From the NCBI GenBank assembly GCA_020849855.1, contig JADZFO010000060.1, positions 45,362 through 109,361 of the forward strand: DNA of 64,000 bases, written 5' to 3'. The notes below the pieces were generated by a model. It ran no database searches, was not told the origin of the DNA, and worked only from the letters and a program-made list of their open reading frames with translations. Source of the stretch: a bacterium (GTDB lineage: Bacteria > 4484-113 > JAFGCY01). A program made the translations under genes and the position numbers. Shown here piece by piece: positions 35,010 to 42,918 of the stretch (position 1 is its first letter; each line of letters starts with the position of its first letter).

Positions 35010-37886
35010 TCAGGCCGTTATCGCGCGCTCGATCAGCGCCTTCTGCGTCTTCTCGTGGATCTTCGCCGAGCCCGTGCTGGGGCTGCTCGCCGCCGGGCGG
35101 CTGAGCACGCTCAGCGGGTAGCCGCCGGGCAGCTCGCTGCCAAAGCGCAGCTTCAGGTAGTGCCAGGCGCCCATGTTCTCCGGCTCCTCCTGGACCCAGG
35201 TCACCGGGGTGCCGGCCTTGAAGGCCGAGAAGGCCTTGCGCAGCTCCTGCTCCGGCAGCGGATAGAACTGCTCAAGGCGCAGGATCGCAATGTCCTCGCG
35301 GCCGGCCTCGGCCCGCGCCCTGGCCAGCTCGTAGTAGACCTTGCCAAAGCAGAACAGCACCTTGCTGACCTTCTGCGGGTCGACCGTGCTGTCGCCCAGG
35401 ATGCGCTGGAAGCGTCCTGTGGCCAGCTCGTCCAGGCTGCTGCTGGCTTCAGCCAGGCGCAGGAAGCCCTTGGGCGTCAGCACAATGAGGGGCTTGCGCC
35501 AGGGGCGCAGCACCTGGCGGCGCAGCAGGTGGAAGATCTGCGCCGGTGTGGTCGGCGCGCAGACCTGCATGTTGTCATCTGCGCACATCTGCAGGAAGCG
35601 CTCCAGGCGCGCTGAGCTGTGCTCAGGGCCCATGCCCTCGCAGCCATGCGGCAGCAGCAGGGTCAGGCCGGACAGATAGCTCCACTTGTCCTCGGCCGAT
35701 GCGATGAACTGGTCAATGTAAACCTGTGCGGCGTTATAGAAATCGCCGAACTGCGCCTCCCAGGCGATCAGGCCGCTGGGGCAGTCCAGGCTGTAGCCGA
35801 ACTCAAAGCCCATCACCGCGTTCTCGCTGAGCGGGCTGTTATAGATCTCCACCGGCGCCTGGTCCGGGGCCAGGTGCGCCAGGGCCATGTATTCATTGCC
35901 GTTCTGGTTGTCGTGCAGGACGCTGTGGCGGTGGGCAAAGGTGCCGCGCTCGGCGTCCTGGCCGGTGATGCGGATGCGGTGGCCTTCCAGCGCCAGGGTG
36001 GCCAGGGCCAGGCCCTCGCCCGCGCCCCAGTCCAGGGGCTTCTCCCCGCGGCTCATCGCCGCGCGGTTGGCCAGCAGGAACTTCTGCAGGGTCGGGTGGG
36101 GTGTGAAGCCCTCCGGCACCTGGCTGAGCTGCAGCAGGATCTCGCTCAGGCGCCCCTTGTCATAGCCTGTGTTGACTTCTTCAACATGCTCTTCCCTGCC
36201 CCCGGTATAGCCCTGCCAGAGGCTGCCGGTACGGTCGGTCGACACAATCGCCTTGCCCTGCTCACGCGTGGTGATCAGCTCTTCGTCCAGCAGCGCGCGC
36301 ACCTTGGTCGCGATGCCGTCGGCCTCCTCGCGCGTCACGCCCCCAAGCTGCAGCAGATGGTCAAGGTAACCCTCACGCACGTTCTTGCGCGACTTGATCA
36401 CCTTGTACATCAGGGGCTGGGTGAAGCTGGGCTCGTCGCCCTCGTTGTGGCCCCAGAAGCGGTAGCCGTACATGTCAATGACCACGTCGCGCTTGAACTC
36501 GCGGCGGAAGTCCATGGCCAGCTTGACCACCTGGGTCACGGCCTCGGGGTCCTCGCCGTTGACGTGGAAGACCGGCACCTGCAGCATCTTCGCCACATCC
36601 GCGGCATAGGTCATGCTGCGGGCGTCGTCGGGGTCTGTGGTAAAGCCCACCTGGTTGTTGGTGATGATGTGCAGCGCGCCGCCCACCTGGTAGCCCTTCA
36701 GCTCGCTGAGGTTCAGTGTTTCCTGGCTGATGCCCTCGCCGGTGAAGGCGGCATCGCCGTGGATCAGGATCGCCAGGCCATGCTGGCGCTGCGGGTCGTT
36801 GAAACGGTCCTGCTCAGCGCGCACGCGGCCCAGCACCACCGGGTTGATGAACTCCAGGTGGCTGGGGTTGAAGCACATTGAGAGGTACAGCTCCTTGCCA
36901 TGCTGGTTCTTCCAGAAGGTGCTGTAGCCCAGGTGGTACTTCACATCGCCGTGCTTCTCTTCATACAGCGGATTGGTGCCCTCGAACTCGCGGAAGATCT
37001 CCCGCGGGGGGATGCCAAAGATATGCGCCAGCACGTTCAGGCGGCCGCGGTGGGCCATGCCCAGCACCGCCCCCTTGATGTCATGCTCGGCGGCGGTGTC
37101 CAGCACGCTCTGCAGCAGGGGGATCAGGCTCTCCGAGCCCTGCAGCGAGAAGCGCTTGACGCCAAGGTATTTCTTGTCGAAGAAGTCCTCGAAGACCACC
37201 GCTTCGGTCAGCTTGGTCAGGATGCGCAGCTGCTGCTCGCGGCTCAGGGCCAGGCGGTTCTGCGTGCCCTCCATGCGCTCCAGCAGCCAGATCTTGGGCT
37301 CGTAGTCGTGGATATGCATGTACTGCACGCCGATGCTGCGGCAGTAGGTCTGGCGCAGGATCTCAAGGATCTCGCGCAGGGTCAGGGTGGGCTTGTCGAC
37401 CAGCGGGGGCATCGCGAACTTGCGGTCCATATGGGCCTCGGTCAGGCCATAGAACGCGGGGTCAAGCTCGCGCACCGCCTTGCGCGGACGCTCCAGGGGG
37501 TCAAGCTGGGCCAGCATGTGGCCGCGCACGCGATAAGCGCGCACCATCTGGTCCACGCGGCCCTGCAGGGTCGCCTGCTCAAATGCCAGGCTGCCGCTGG
37601 TGGCCATCGCGCCGTCCGCGCTCAGCGTCGCCGCCGAGCCGCCATTGCTGTGGGCCTGGCCGTTCTCACTGCCGTTGCCACTGGCCGTCGGAGGGTTGAA
37701 GAGGCTGGCCGCCCGGAAGCTGGGGCCAAGCTGCACCTCGGCCAGCGCGCCGTTCTCCTGGCTGATCTGGGCGAAGTAGCCCCGCCACTGCTCAGATACG
37801 GACTGCGGGTCGGCCAGATACTGCGCGTACATCTCCTCGACGTAGCCGAGGCTCAGGCTGTGCATTCGTTCGTGTTGCTCGTCCAT
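35010..37886 (-). CDS. sucA: 2-oxoglutarate dehydrogenase E1
   Basis: 958 residues. N-terminal SucA signature (GYVEEMYAQYLADPQSVSEQ), MAHRGRLNVLAHIFG, the thiamine diphosphate region GDAAFTGEGISQETLNLSEL and IITNNQVGFTT, and GFEFGYSL plus EAQFGDF in the C-terminal half. The N-terminal 100 residues include an Asn/Gly/Ser-rich linker. It starts the sucA-sucB-rhodanese-rhodanese-lpd-aceE-aceF run. A -10-like TATATA occurs about 120 bp upstream. Confidence 0.96.
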   Translation of the reverse strand: MDEQHERMHSLSLGYVEEMYAQYLADPQSVSEQWRGYFAQISQENGALAEVQLGPSFRAASLFNPPTASGNGSENGQAHSNGGSAATLSADGAMATSGSLAFEQATLQGRVDQMVRAYRVRGHMLAQLDPLERPRKAVRELDPAFYGLTEAHMDRKFAMPPLVDKPTLTLREILEILRQTYCRSIGVQYMHIHDYEPKIWLLERMEGTQNRLALSREQQLRILTKLTEAVVFEDFFDKKYLGVKRFSLQGSESLIPLLQSVLDTAAEHDIKGAVLGMAHRGRLNVLAHIFGIPPREIFREFEGTNPLYEEKHGDVKYHLGYSTFWKNQHGKELYLSMCFNPSHLEFINPVVLGRVRAEQDRFNDPQRQHGLAILIHGDAAFTGEGISQETLNLSELKGYQVGGALHIITNNQVGFTTDPDDARSMTYAADVAKMLQVPVFHVNGEDPEAVTQVVKLAMDFRREFKRDVVIDMYGYRFWGHNEGDEPSFTQPLMYKVIKSRKNVREGYLDHLLQLGGVTREEADGIATKVRALLDEELITTREQGKAIVSTDRTGSLWQGYTGGREEHVEEVNTGYDKGRLSEILLQLSQVPEGFTPHPTLQKFLLANRAAMSRGEKPLDWGAGEGLALATLALEGHRIRITGQDAERGTFAHRHSVLHDNQNGNEYMALAHLAPDQAPVEIYNSPLSENAVMGFEFGYSLDCPSGLIAWEAQFGDFYNAAQVYIDQFIASAEDKWSYLSGLTLLLPHGCEGMGPEHSSARLERFLQMCADDNMQVCAPTTPAQIFHLLRRQVLRPWRKPLIVLTPKGFLRLAEASSSLDELATGRFQRILGDSTVDPQKVSKVLFCFGKVYYELARARAEAGREDIAILRLEQFYPLPEQELRKAFSAFKAGTPVTWVQEEPENMGAWHYLKLRFGSELPGGYPLSVLSRPAASSPSTGSAKIHEKTQKALIERAITA

Positions 37887-38071
37887 TGTTGTTCACCATG
37901 CGGCAAAGCCGCCGGTTCCCTCCACAGGGCGCGAAAATTGCTGCCGGCAGGCGCGCCAAAAGGCGCCGGCCACGCAGCACGTTAGTTTAGCTGATGCTGC
38001 CCTAGTCCTATATATATTCGGGGAATTTGTTTTTAACTTGACTGACCGTAGCTCCTGTGACCCCGCCAAGA

Positions 38072-38294
38072 GTAGCAGCGCGGCCCTGTCCGCGCGCCTT
38101 AAGTAGCAACGCGGCCCTGTCCGCGCATCCGGGTAGGGGCGCGTGGAGCGCGCCCACGAAGCTATCTGCGAGCTGGAGGCTTGTGGGTAGGGGCGCACAG
38201 AGTGCGCCCGGCAATCATGCGAAGTGTCACATTCGCACTGAAAATTCTCAGGCTGCATCTCGTCAATTGCCGGGCGCACTCTGTGCGCCCCTAC
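38072..38294. repeat. REP/REPIN-like block with a 29-bp perfect inverted pair
   Basis: Two direct units GTAGCA(G/A)CGCGGCCCTGTC (38072, 38103), a GTAGGGGCGCGTGGAGCGCG unit at 38133 identical to those at 31093 and 31268, and a 29-bp unit at 38187-38215 that recurs exactly inverted at 38266-38294 with a 50-bp spacer. The last pair has the structure of a REPIN. Confidence 0.8.
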
Positions 38295-38379
38295 CCCTAT
38301 AACTGCAACACGGTTCTGCCCCCGAGGCGCTCCACGCGCAACTGCATTAGTCCCCACGTTACGCTTATTGCCACGCTGT

Positions 38380-38385
38380 TACAAT
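38380..38385 (+). promoter_or_regulatory. -10-like box 6 nt before a GTG start (leaderless)
   Basis: TACAAT is followed by 6 nt and GTG at 38392. No Shine-Dalgarno is present, which supports initiation at the mRNA 5' end. Confidence 0.45.
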
Positions 38386-38391
38386 TTTCCC

Positions 38392-38880
38392 GTGTACAGG
38401 ACTTACGTCATTATCGGCTTTATCGGCGTCCTGATCGGCGGTTGGTTGCTTTTGCGCTCGGTCGGCGGCGTGCTGACTAAGGTCAAGGTTCCGCTGAACA
38501 ACCCACCGGTAGCTGGCCTGTATCTTCCCCGCGGGTCCCAGATTCTCAGCACAGAAGTTTTGATGCCTGAAAAGTACTATGTTCAATTCAAGAACCAACA
38601 TGGACCTGAACTTGTGCTCAATACACTTGAAGCTCAACTCAAACCGCTTGGCTATACAGTGGTAGAAGGCGAGAGTATAGAGAAAGGCGTCCTGACCATG
38701 CGGCCGCCAACTGGAAGGGTTTATTTCCAGGTAGTGATAATGGCTCCCGACTTCAAGGAGACAGTGGAGTTGAGCAAGAAGCTGGGCAAGCAGAGTGATC
38801 CCGATGCTTTGGAAAAGCTAGTAGTCAAGGAAGCGACCTATCATTTGCGCTTCATGGAAGTTGCGGAAGACCTAGAGTGA
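38392..38880 (+). CDS. Membrane-anchored protein of the LPxGS family described here (copy 1)
   Basis: 162 residues from the GTG: an N-terminal membrane anchor (about 4-24) and an exported domain. The domain starts with PVAGLYLPRGSQI, followed by a strand (YYVQF), a helix LVLNTLEAQLKPLGY and a strand-rich part (VYFQVVIMAP). The same order, A/G-x-(L/V)-x-(L/V)-P-x-G-S, strand, helix, G-Y/W, appears in the 40725 and 41697 genes. I do not recognise a named family. A TTG 24 nt upstream is a weaker alternative start. Confidence 0.65.
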   Translation: MYRTYVIIGFIGVLIGGWLLLRSVGGVLTKVKVPLNNPPVAGLYLPRGSQILSTEVLMPEKYYVQFKNQHGPELVLNTLEAQLKPLGYTVVEGESIEKGVLTMRPPTGRVYFQVVIMAPDFKETVELSKKLGKQSDPDALEKLVVKEATYHLRFMEVAEDLE

Positions 38881-38959
38881 ATATTAACTGCAAACGCTAG
38901 AAGTACCGCACTATTGATCTGCATGTACACCTGATGGTCCACGCTTGTACGCGATGCCC

Positions 38960-38965
38960 TACAAT
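38960..38965 (+). promoter_or_regulatory. -10-like box 7 nt before the radical SAM start (leaderless)
   Basis: TACAAT, 7 nt, then ATG at 38973, no Shine-Dalgarno. Confidence 0.45.
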
Positions 38966-38972
38966 CCACCGC

Positions 38973-40634
38973 ATGAGCGATGCCCCAGCCGCCGGCAGCC
39001 TTTCGGTTGCCGAAGTGTCCACCACCGCCAGCCAGGCGCGCCCTTATCTGATCGAGGAATACACCACCAGCGTCTGCCCGCACTGTTTTGCCGAGAAGCA
39101 GCGCCGCAGTGACGACGCCGATGTCTGGAAGGATGCCCTGCTGGTCAGCCACGGCGGCAAGGTCTGGATGCGCCGCTTTTGCGAGGTCCATGGCGAGACC
39201 GAATCGCTTTATGAAGAATCCGCCGAGATCTGGCGCTCGCGTAAGGGCTGGTCAACGCCCACCTCCACCATGACCCCGGACCGCCCCGGCAATGTGAAGG
39301 CCTTTCCTGATGGCTACCGCGAGGGCCTGCCCGCCAGCCACGCCCAGCACACCTGCATCCTGCTGCTGAATGTCACAGAGCGCTGCAACTATGCCTGCCG
39401 GGCCTGCTATGCCAGCGCCAAGCCCCCGGGCATGCCGGAGCCGCCCATCGAGTACCCCAGCATTGATGAGATGCAGCGCACGGTCGAAACCGTGATCGCC
39501 CGCGAGGGCGGCAAGCTCGGCGTGCTGATGCTCTCAGGCGGCGAGCCGACCCTGCGCGCCGACCTGCCGGAGATCATCGAGCGCTTCAGCAAACTCAACA
39601 TCGTGCGCATCATGCTCAACACCAACGGCCGCCGCATCGCCGAGGACGACGAGTTCCTGGCCATGCTGGCGCGCAACCGCGGCAAGGTCGAGATCTACCT
39701 GCAGTTCGACGGCTTCCGCGGCAACACTTACCACGCCCTGCGCAATGAGGACGTGGCGGCGGAGAAGCTGGCGGCAATCCAGCGCCTCGAGGACGCCAAG
39801 GTCTTCTTCACCCTGGTCACCACCATCAAGCGCGGCGTGAACGAGGACGAGCTGGGCGAGATCGTGCGCCTCGGCCTCACCCATCCGCACTGCTCCGGCA
39901 TGGCTCTGCAGCCGATGTTCGGCTCGGGCCGCCATCCGGGCTATGACCCCCAGGACCGCGCCACGCCCACCGGCACCCAGCTGCGCCTGGAAGAACAGAC
40001 CGGCGGCCTGCTGGGCCCCAAGGACTTCATCCCGCTGCCCTGCAGCCATCCCGACTGCTGCGACATCACCTACATGATCCAGTGCGGCGACGGCCAGTGG
40101 CGCTCGCTGCCGCAGCTCCTGGGCCGCGATGAGCTGAGGAAGTGGATCCACGTCGTTTCAAACACGATCACCTTTGACGAGCTCAGTCTGCCCGTGATGG
40201 AGATGCTGAAAAGCGGCAGCCTGCAGCGCGTGCTCAGCGAACAGATGAAGCTGGGAACGCCGCAGCTCATGATGGACCTGGCCAGCATGTGCGACTGCAT
40301 CCCCGGCCTTCCCGCTGTGCTGGGCGGGGTCTGGCAGGCTGTCTGCGGCATCGGCGCCCGGCTGAAGGGCGGGGCGGGGAAGGGCGATGTGCCGCAGGAC
40401 CTTACGCCATACGAGCGCGTGGCCGAGCGCACCTTCCGCATCACGATCAAGCAGTTCATGGATGCGCATACCTTCCACAGCGCCCGCATCCGCCAGTGCT
40501 GTGTGCACACCGGCACCTTTGAGGAAGACCCGCGGCGCTACAGCTTCTGCTGGCGCTGGCTCTTTGACGACGCCAGCGACTTCCCGAACGGCCGCCCGGC
40601 GTACAAGACCAACCCGATGCAGCTGCCCCAGTAG
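38973..40634 (+). CDS. Radical SAM protein, Tes/MJ0619-like (candidate membrane-spanning-lipid synthase)
   Basis: 553 residues. N-terminal metal-binding head with Cys35, Cys38 (VCPHCFAEK), Cys70 and His73 (RFCEVHGE); Cys128 in HTCILLLNVTERC; radical SAM cluster Cys138-Cys142-Cys145 (CNYACRAC) and SGGEPTLR at 188-195. The C-terminal half carries further cysteines (PCSHPDCCDITYMIQ, MCDCIPG, RQCCVHTG), enough for extra clusters. This order is that of MJ0619-type enzymes, whose archaeal member Tes joins lipid tails to make tetraethers; bacterial relatives are proposed to make membrane-spanning lipids. The archaeal homologue was earlier assigned as a pterin methylase. The longer upstream frame is rejected because the ATG at 38973 has a -10 box directly before it. 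Confidence 0.75.
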   Translation: MSDAPAAGSLSVAEVSTTASQARPYLIEEYTTSVCPHCFAEKQRRSDDADVWKDALLVSHGGKVWMRRFCEVHGETESLYEESAEIWRSRKGWSTPTSTMTPDRPGNVKAFPDGYREGLPASHAQHTCILLLNVTERCNYACRACYASAKPPGMPEPPIEYPSIDEMQRTVETVIAREGGKLGVLMLSGGEPTLRADLPEIIERFSKLNIVRIMLNTNGRRIAEDDEFLAMLARNRGKVEIYLQFDGFRGNTYHALRNEDVAAEKLAAIQRLEDAKVFFTLVTTIKRGVNEDELGEIVRLGLTHPHCSGMALQPMFGSGRHPGYDPQDRATPTGTQLRLEEQTGGLLGPKDFIPLPCSHPDCCDITYMIQCGDGQWRSLPQLLGRDELRKWIHVVSNTITFDELSLPVMEMLKSGSLQRVLSEQMKLGTPQLMMDLASMCDCIPGLPAVLGGVWQAVCGIGARLKGGAGKGDVPQDLTPYERVAERTFRITIKQFMDAHTFHSARIRQCCVHTGTFEEDPRRYSFCWRWLFDDASDFPNGRPAYKTNPMQLPQ

Positions 40635-40712
40635 CGCCGGCCTCCGTGCCGGTGGACAGCGCCGGCTCCCATGGCGGCGGTATTTGCTGCGTAAGCACTG
40701 CGCAGCGGAATC

Positions 40713-40718
40713 TATACT
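40713..40718 (+). promoter_or_regulatory. -10-like box 6 nt before a lipoprotein start (leaderless)
   Basis: TATACT, 6 nt, then ATG at 40725. No Shine-Dalgarno. Confidence 0.45.
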
Positions 40719-40724
40719 CGCTGC

Positions 40725-41348
40725 ATGCGTGGAGTTTCCCTGGCCCTGCTTCTCCTCATCGCCCTGGCGGTGTTTTCGGCTGGCTGCAACAAACCGCCGG
40801 AGGAAAAGGCTGAACTAAAGAAGACCGAGTCGTCTGCCGGCACTGATTCTGTCGGCACTGATTCTGCTGGCGCCGATTCCGACGGCGCTGAATCTGGCAG
40901 CGCTGGATCCGCAGGCGAAGCCCGGCCGCAGGACTCTTCTGCGGCCAGCCAGTTTTCCAGCGATTCAAAGCTGGTTCAGCTCAGCGGCTGTCCGGTATCC
41001 GGTCTGTGGCTGCCTGAGGGATCGATACTCATGGGCCAGGATGACCAGTTGCCTCGCGGCTGGACCGTCTCCTTCGACACCCCAATGGCCTGGCCGGAGC
41101 TGAGCAAGCACTTTGAAACTTTGCTCACTGCACGCGGCTGGAGCATCGACACGACCTCACAGCAGGAACCTGGCGTGATTCGTTACAAGTCCGCTGACAG
41201 CCTGCATTTTGCGATGCTGATGAACGCCTTTCCTGACCCGCCGGAACAGGAGAAGACCAACGAGTACGTCCAGGCGCTTGGAGAAATCGCGATGGCCCGC
41301 CACACTAACCCCGACTTTGCCTTTGGGGTTTACCTGCGCGCGGAGTAG
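40725..41348 (+). CDS. Lipoprotein of the LPxGS family (copy 2)
   Basis: 207 residues: lipoprotein signal with Cys21 (FSAGC), a Ser/Gly/Asp-rich linker made of a 15-bp repeat, then the domain beginning CPVSGLWLPEGSILM, a strand (WTVSFDT), a helix (LSKHFETLLTARGW) and strands (LHFAMLMNAF). It resembles the 38392 and 41697 products in this order of elements. Function unknown; exported to the periplasm or outer membrane. Confidence 0.65.
   Translation: MRGVSLALLLLIALAVFSAGCNKPPEEKAELKKTESSAGTDSVGTDSAGADSDGAESGSAGSAGEARPQDSSAASQFSSDSKLVQLSGCPVSGLWLPEGSILMGQDDQLPRGWTVSFDTPMAWPELSKHFETLLTARGWSIDTTSQQEPGVIRYKSADSLHFAMLMNAFPDPPEQEKTNEYVQALGEIAMARHTNPDFAFGVYLRAE
40839..40913 (+). repeat. Degenerate 15-bp tandem repeat, about five units
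   Basis: In-frame units of the type GGCACTGATTCTGTC encode the flexible linker of the lipoprotein (G-T/A-D/E-S-x-like pentapeptides). The first two are nearly identical, later ones diverged. Confidence 0.75.
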
Positions 41349-41696
41349 CAGCGCTGACCCGTCTTGGCGTTACAGCAGCGCGGCCCTGTCAGCGCGCGAC
41401 GCAAGGGCGGCATACAGCTTTGGTCCGGGCGCGGACCACGCCAAGTGATCATGGTCGACCGCGCCAGATGGCACAATGGTCTGCGCCTTTCAAGTTGATG
41501 TGGGGAAATGCTCACCATTTATGTACTTTGGCCCTTCTTCCACTCATGCATGGTCTTTTCAGAACTGCGTAAATGCAAGTCCAGCAGGCGGTGGCGGCTG
41601 AAACACAGCGCCGCAGTGCTCAGTGTGCAGCAGCAAACTCTTCGTCACCTGTGCAAGTGTGTTTTATCTAACAAGTGGCGCGAAGCGATTTGACCT
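41349..41696. other. 348-bp gap without a supported gene
   Basis: It holds one palindromic unit (about 41370-41398, CAGCGCGGCCCTGTCAGCGC) of the same type as the direct units at 38072 and 38103. The rest has no coding signal I trust; a 61-codon frame at 41508 has no homology I recognise and no ribosome-binding site. Confidence 0.5.
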
Positions 41697-42158
41697 ATGA
41701 TGCGTAGCTACATCTTCCTGGCGGCCGTTGCGGTTGTTGCAGCAGTCAGTGCGGTAGTTCTTTATGTCACTCGGGCCTACTGGGATCCAGGCATTGAAAT
41801 CAGGGATCTCGCCATAGCCGGTGTCAGGGTCCCTTCAGGAAGTTTTGTTATGCCCGCTGATGATAGCCACCACGTGATCTTCAGCACCTCGATCAGTTGG
41901 ATGCGGGTACAGGAGTTTGTAAGCCGCCACCTTGAACGCTTGAACTACCGGCCGGACTATCAAGTGAGTGAGGGCAATCAGAGGCTGGTCTTTCACAGCA
42001 CCTTGGACGAACCAGTCATCGTGCTGGAACCACACATCTTTGATGACCCGATGTCCTCTTGCGCATGTGCAGAAAACTGCGACCATGTCGTTCCAGGGTA
42101 CTATCGCCTGACCATCATCTCAGATCTCGTTGTACCAGCACAAGCAGTAAGTTACTGA
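41697..42158 (+). CDS. Membrane-anchored protein of the LPxGS family (copy 3)
   Basis: 153 residues: N-terminal anchor (about 4-25), then LAIAGVRVPSGSFVMP, a strand (HHVIFSTS), a helix (VQEFVSRHLERLNY) and strands (PVIVLEPHIF), ending with a Cys-containing loop (SCACAENC). The motif order matches the 38392 and 40725 genes. Tandem ATGs at 41697 and 41700; I cannot choose between them. Base composition is less GC-rich than its neighbours. Confidence 0.6.
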   Translation: MMRSYIFLAAVAVVAAVSAVVLYVTRAYWDPGIEIRDLAIAGVRVPSGSFVMPADDSHHVIFSTSISWMRVQEFVSRHLERLNYRPDYQVSEGNQRLVFHSTLDEPVIVLEPHIFDDPMSSCACAENCDHVVPGYYRLTIISDLVVPAQAVSY

Positions 42159-42265
42159 GGTTTGCATCAGGCTTGCGGTCAACATCATGGAAGACGGGCT
42201 TCACTAATGCCATGAGCGCTGTCAGGCGCTAGCGCACAGTGATGCAGGTCGGCGGCAGTTGAGCC

Positions 42266-42835
42266 TCAGGCCTTCTTGCCTTTCTTGCCCTTCTTCTTCG
42301 GCTCCAGCCACAGCATTGTGCCGCGGCACTTCTTTGAGCCGCAGCCGCAGGCATAGAGCTTCTTCCAGCTCTTCTTGGGCTTGCCGTCGCGCTGCAGCTT
42401 GTAGTCATAGGTCAGCTCATCGCCTTCGCGGATGCGGCGGATGGCGTAGATCAGGATGCGGCCGTCTTCCTCGAAGGCCTCGCAGTTCGGCTCGCAGGAG
42501 TGGTTGATGTACTTCGCTTCGTTGCCCTCGGCGCCGCCGTCGATATAGCTGCCGTCGGCCAGGCCGAAAAGGAAGGTATGGTGGCGGCGCTGGTTGTCGT
42601 CGTCATAGCGGCGCATCGCCTCTTCTTCGCTGATGATCTCGCCCAGGTACTCGATCACCATCTCGCCCTTGCGGATATCCCGCGCCGCGAAGATGCCGTT
42701 GCCGTGGATCCAGGACGGCCGCACCTGCCATGCACGCCCCGGGTCAGAAGCGGCGGCCTGCGGCGGCTCAGCCGCGGCGGCCTGGCTCTCCATTGGCATC
42801 TCGCCCTGCGTGCCCATCATCATGCTCTCGCTCAT
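42266..42835 (-). CDS. SET-domain protein (putative protein lysine methyltransferase)
   Basis: 189 residues. After a Met/Gln/Ala-rich N-terminus, a complete SET domain: IHGNGIFAARDIRKGEMVIE, the pseudoknot motif KYINHSCEPNC and GDELTYDY, then a post-SET cysteine cluster YACGCGSKKCRG that would bind zinc with the NHSC cysteine. The last residues are lysine-rich (GKKGKKA). Catalytic and SAM-binding residues appear intact. The target is unknown. Divergent from the Lgt-like gene. Complete post-SET motifs are commoner in eukaryotic enzymes, which raises the question of transfer. Confidence 0.9.
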   Translation of the reverse strand: MSESMMMGTQGEMPMESQAAAAEPPQAAASDPGRAWQVRPSWIHGNGIFAARDIRKGEMVIEYLGEIISEEEAMRRYDDDNQRRHHTFLFGLADGSYIDGGAEGNEAKYINHSCEPNCEAFEEDGRILIYAIRRIREGDELTYDYKLQRDGKPKKSWKKLYACGCGSKKCRGTMLWLEPKKKGKKGKKA

Positions 42836-42918
42836 GTGCTGCCCCTGCGGGGCCTCGCCCCGTCAACAGATAATGACATAATCACCCCGCCGCGTGAAGC
42901 AAGTGCAAAGATGCAGCA

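Larger units (their letters stand above)
37887..38391. other. 505-bp intergenic region upstream of sucA
   Basis: Divergent control region between sucA (minus) and the 38392 gene (plus). On the minus strand GTTAAA-N17-TATATA (about 38005-38035) is a possible sucA promoter. The sucA leader includes GGCCGGCGCCTTTT followed by GGCGCG, similar to a stretch before aceE. The remainder is the repeat block at 38072-38294. No gene is supported. Confidence 0.6.

Noticed and set aside
41508-41693. A 61-codon gene in the 41.3-41.7 kb gap
   Set aside because: Cys/Lys/Arg-rich translation, no ribosome-binding site, no homology recognised.
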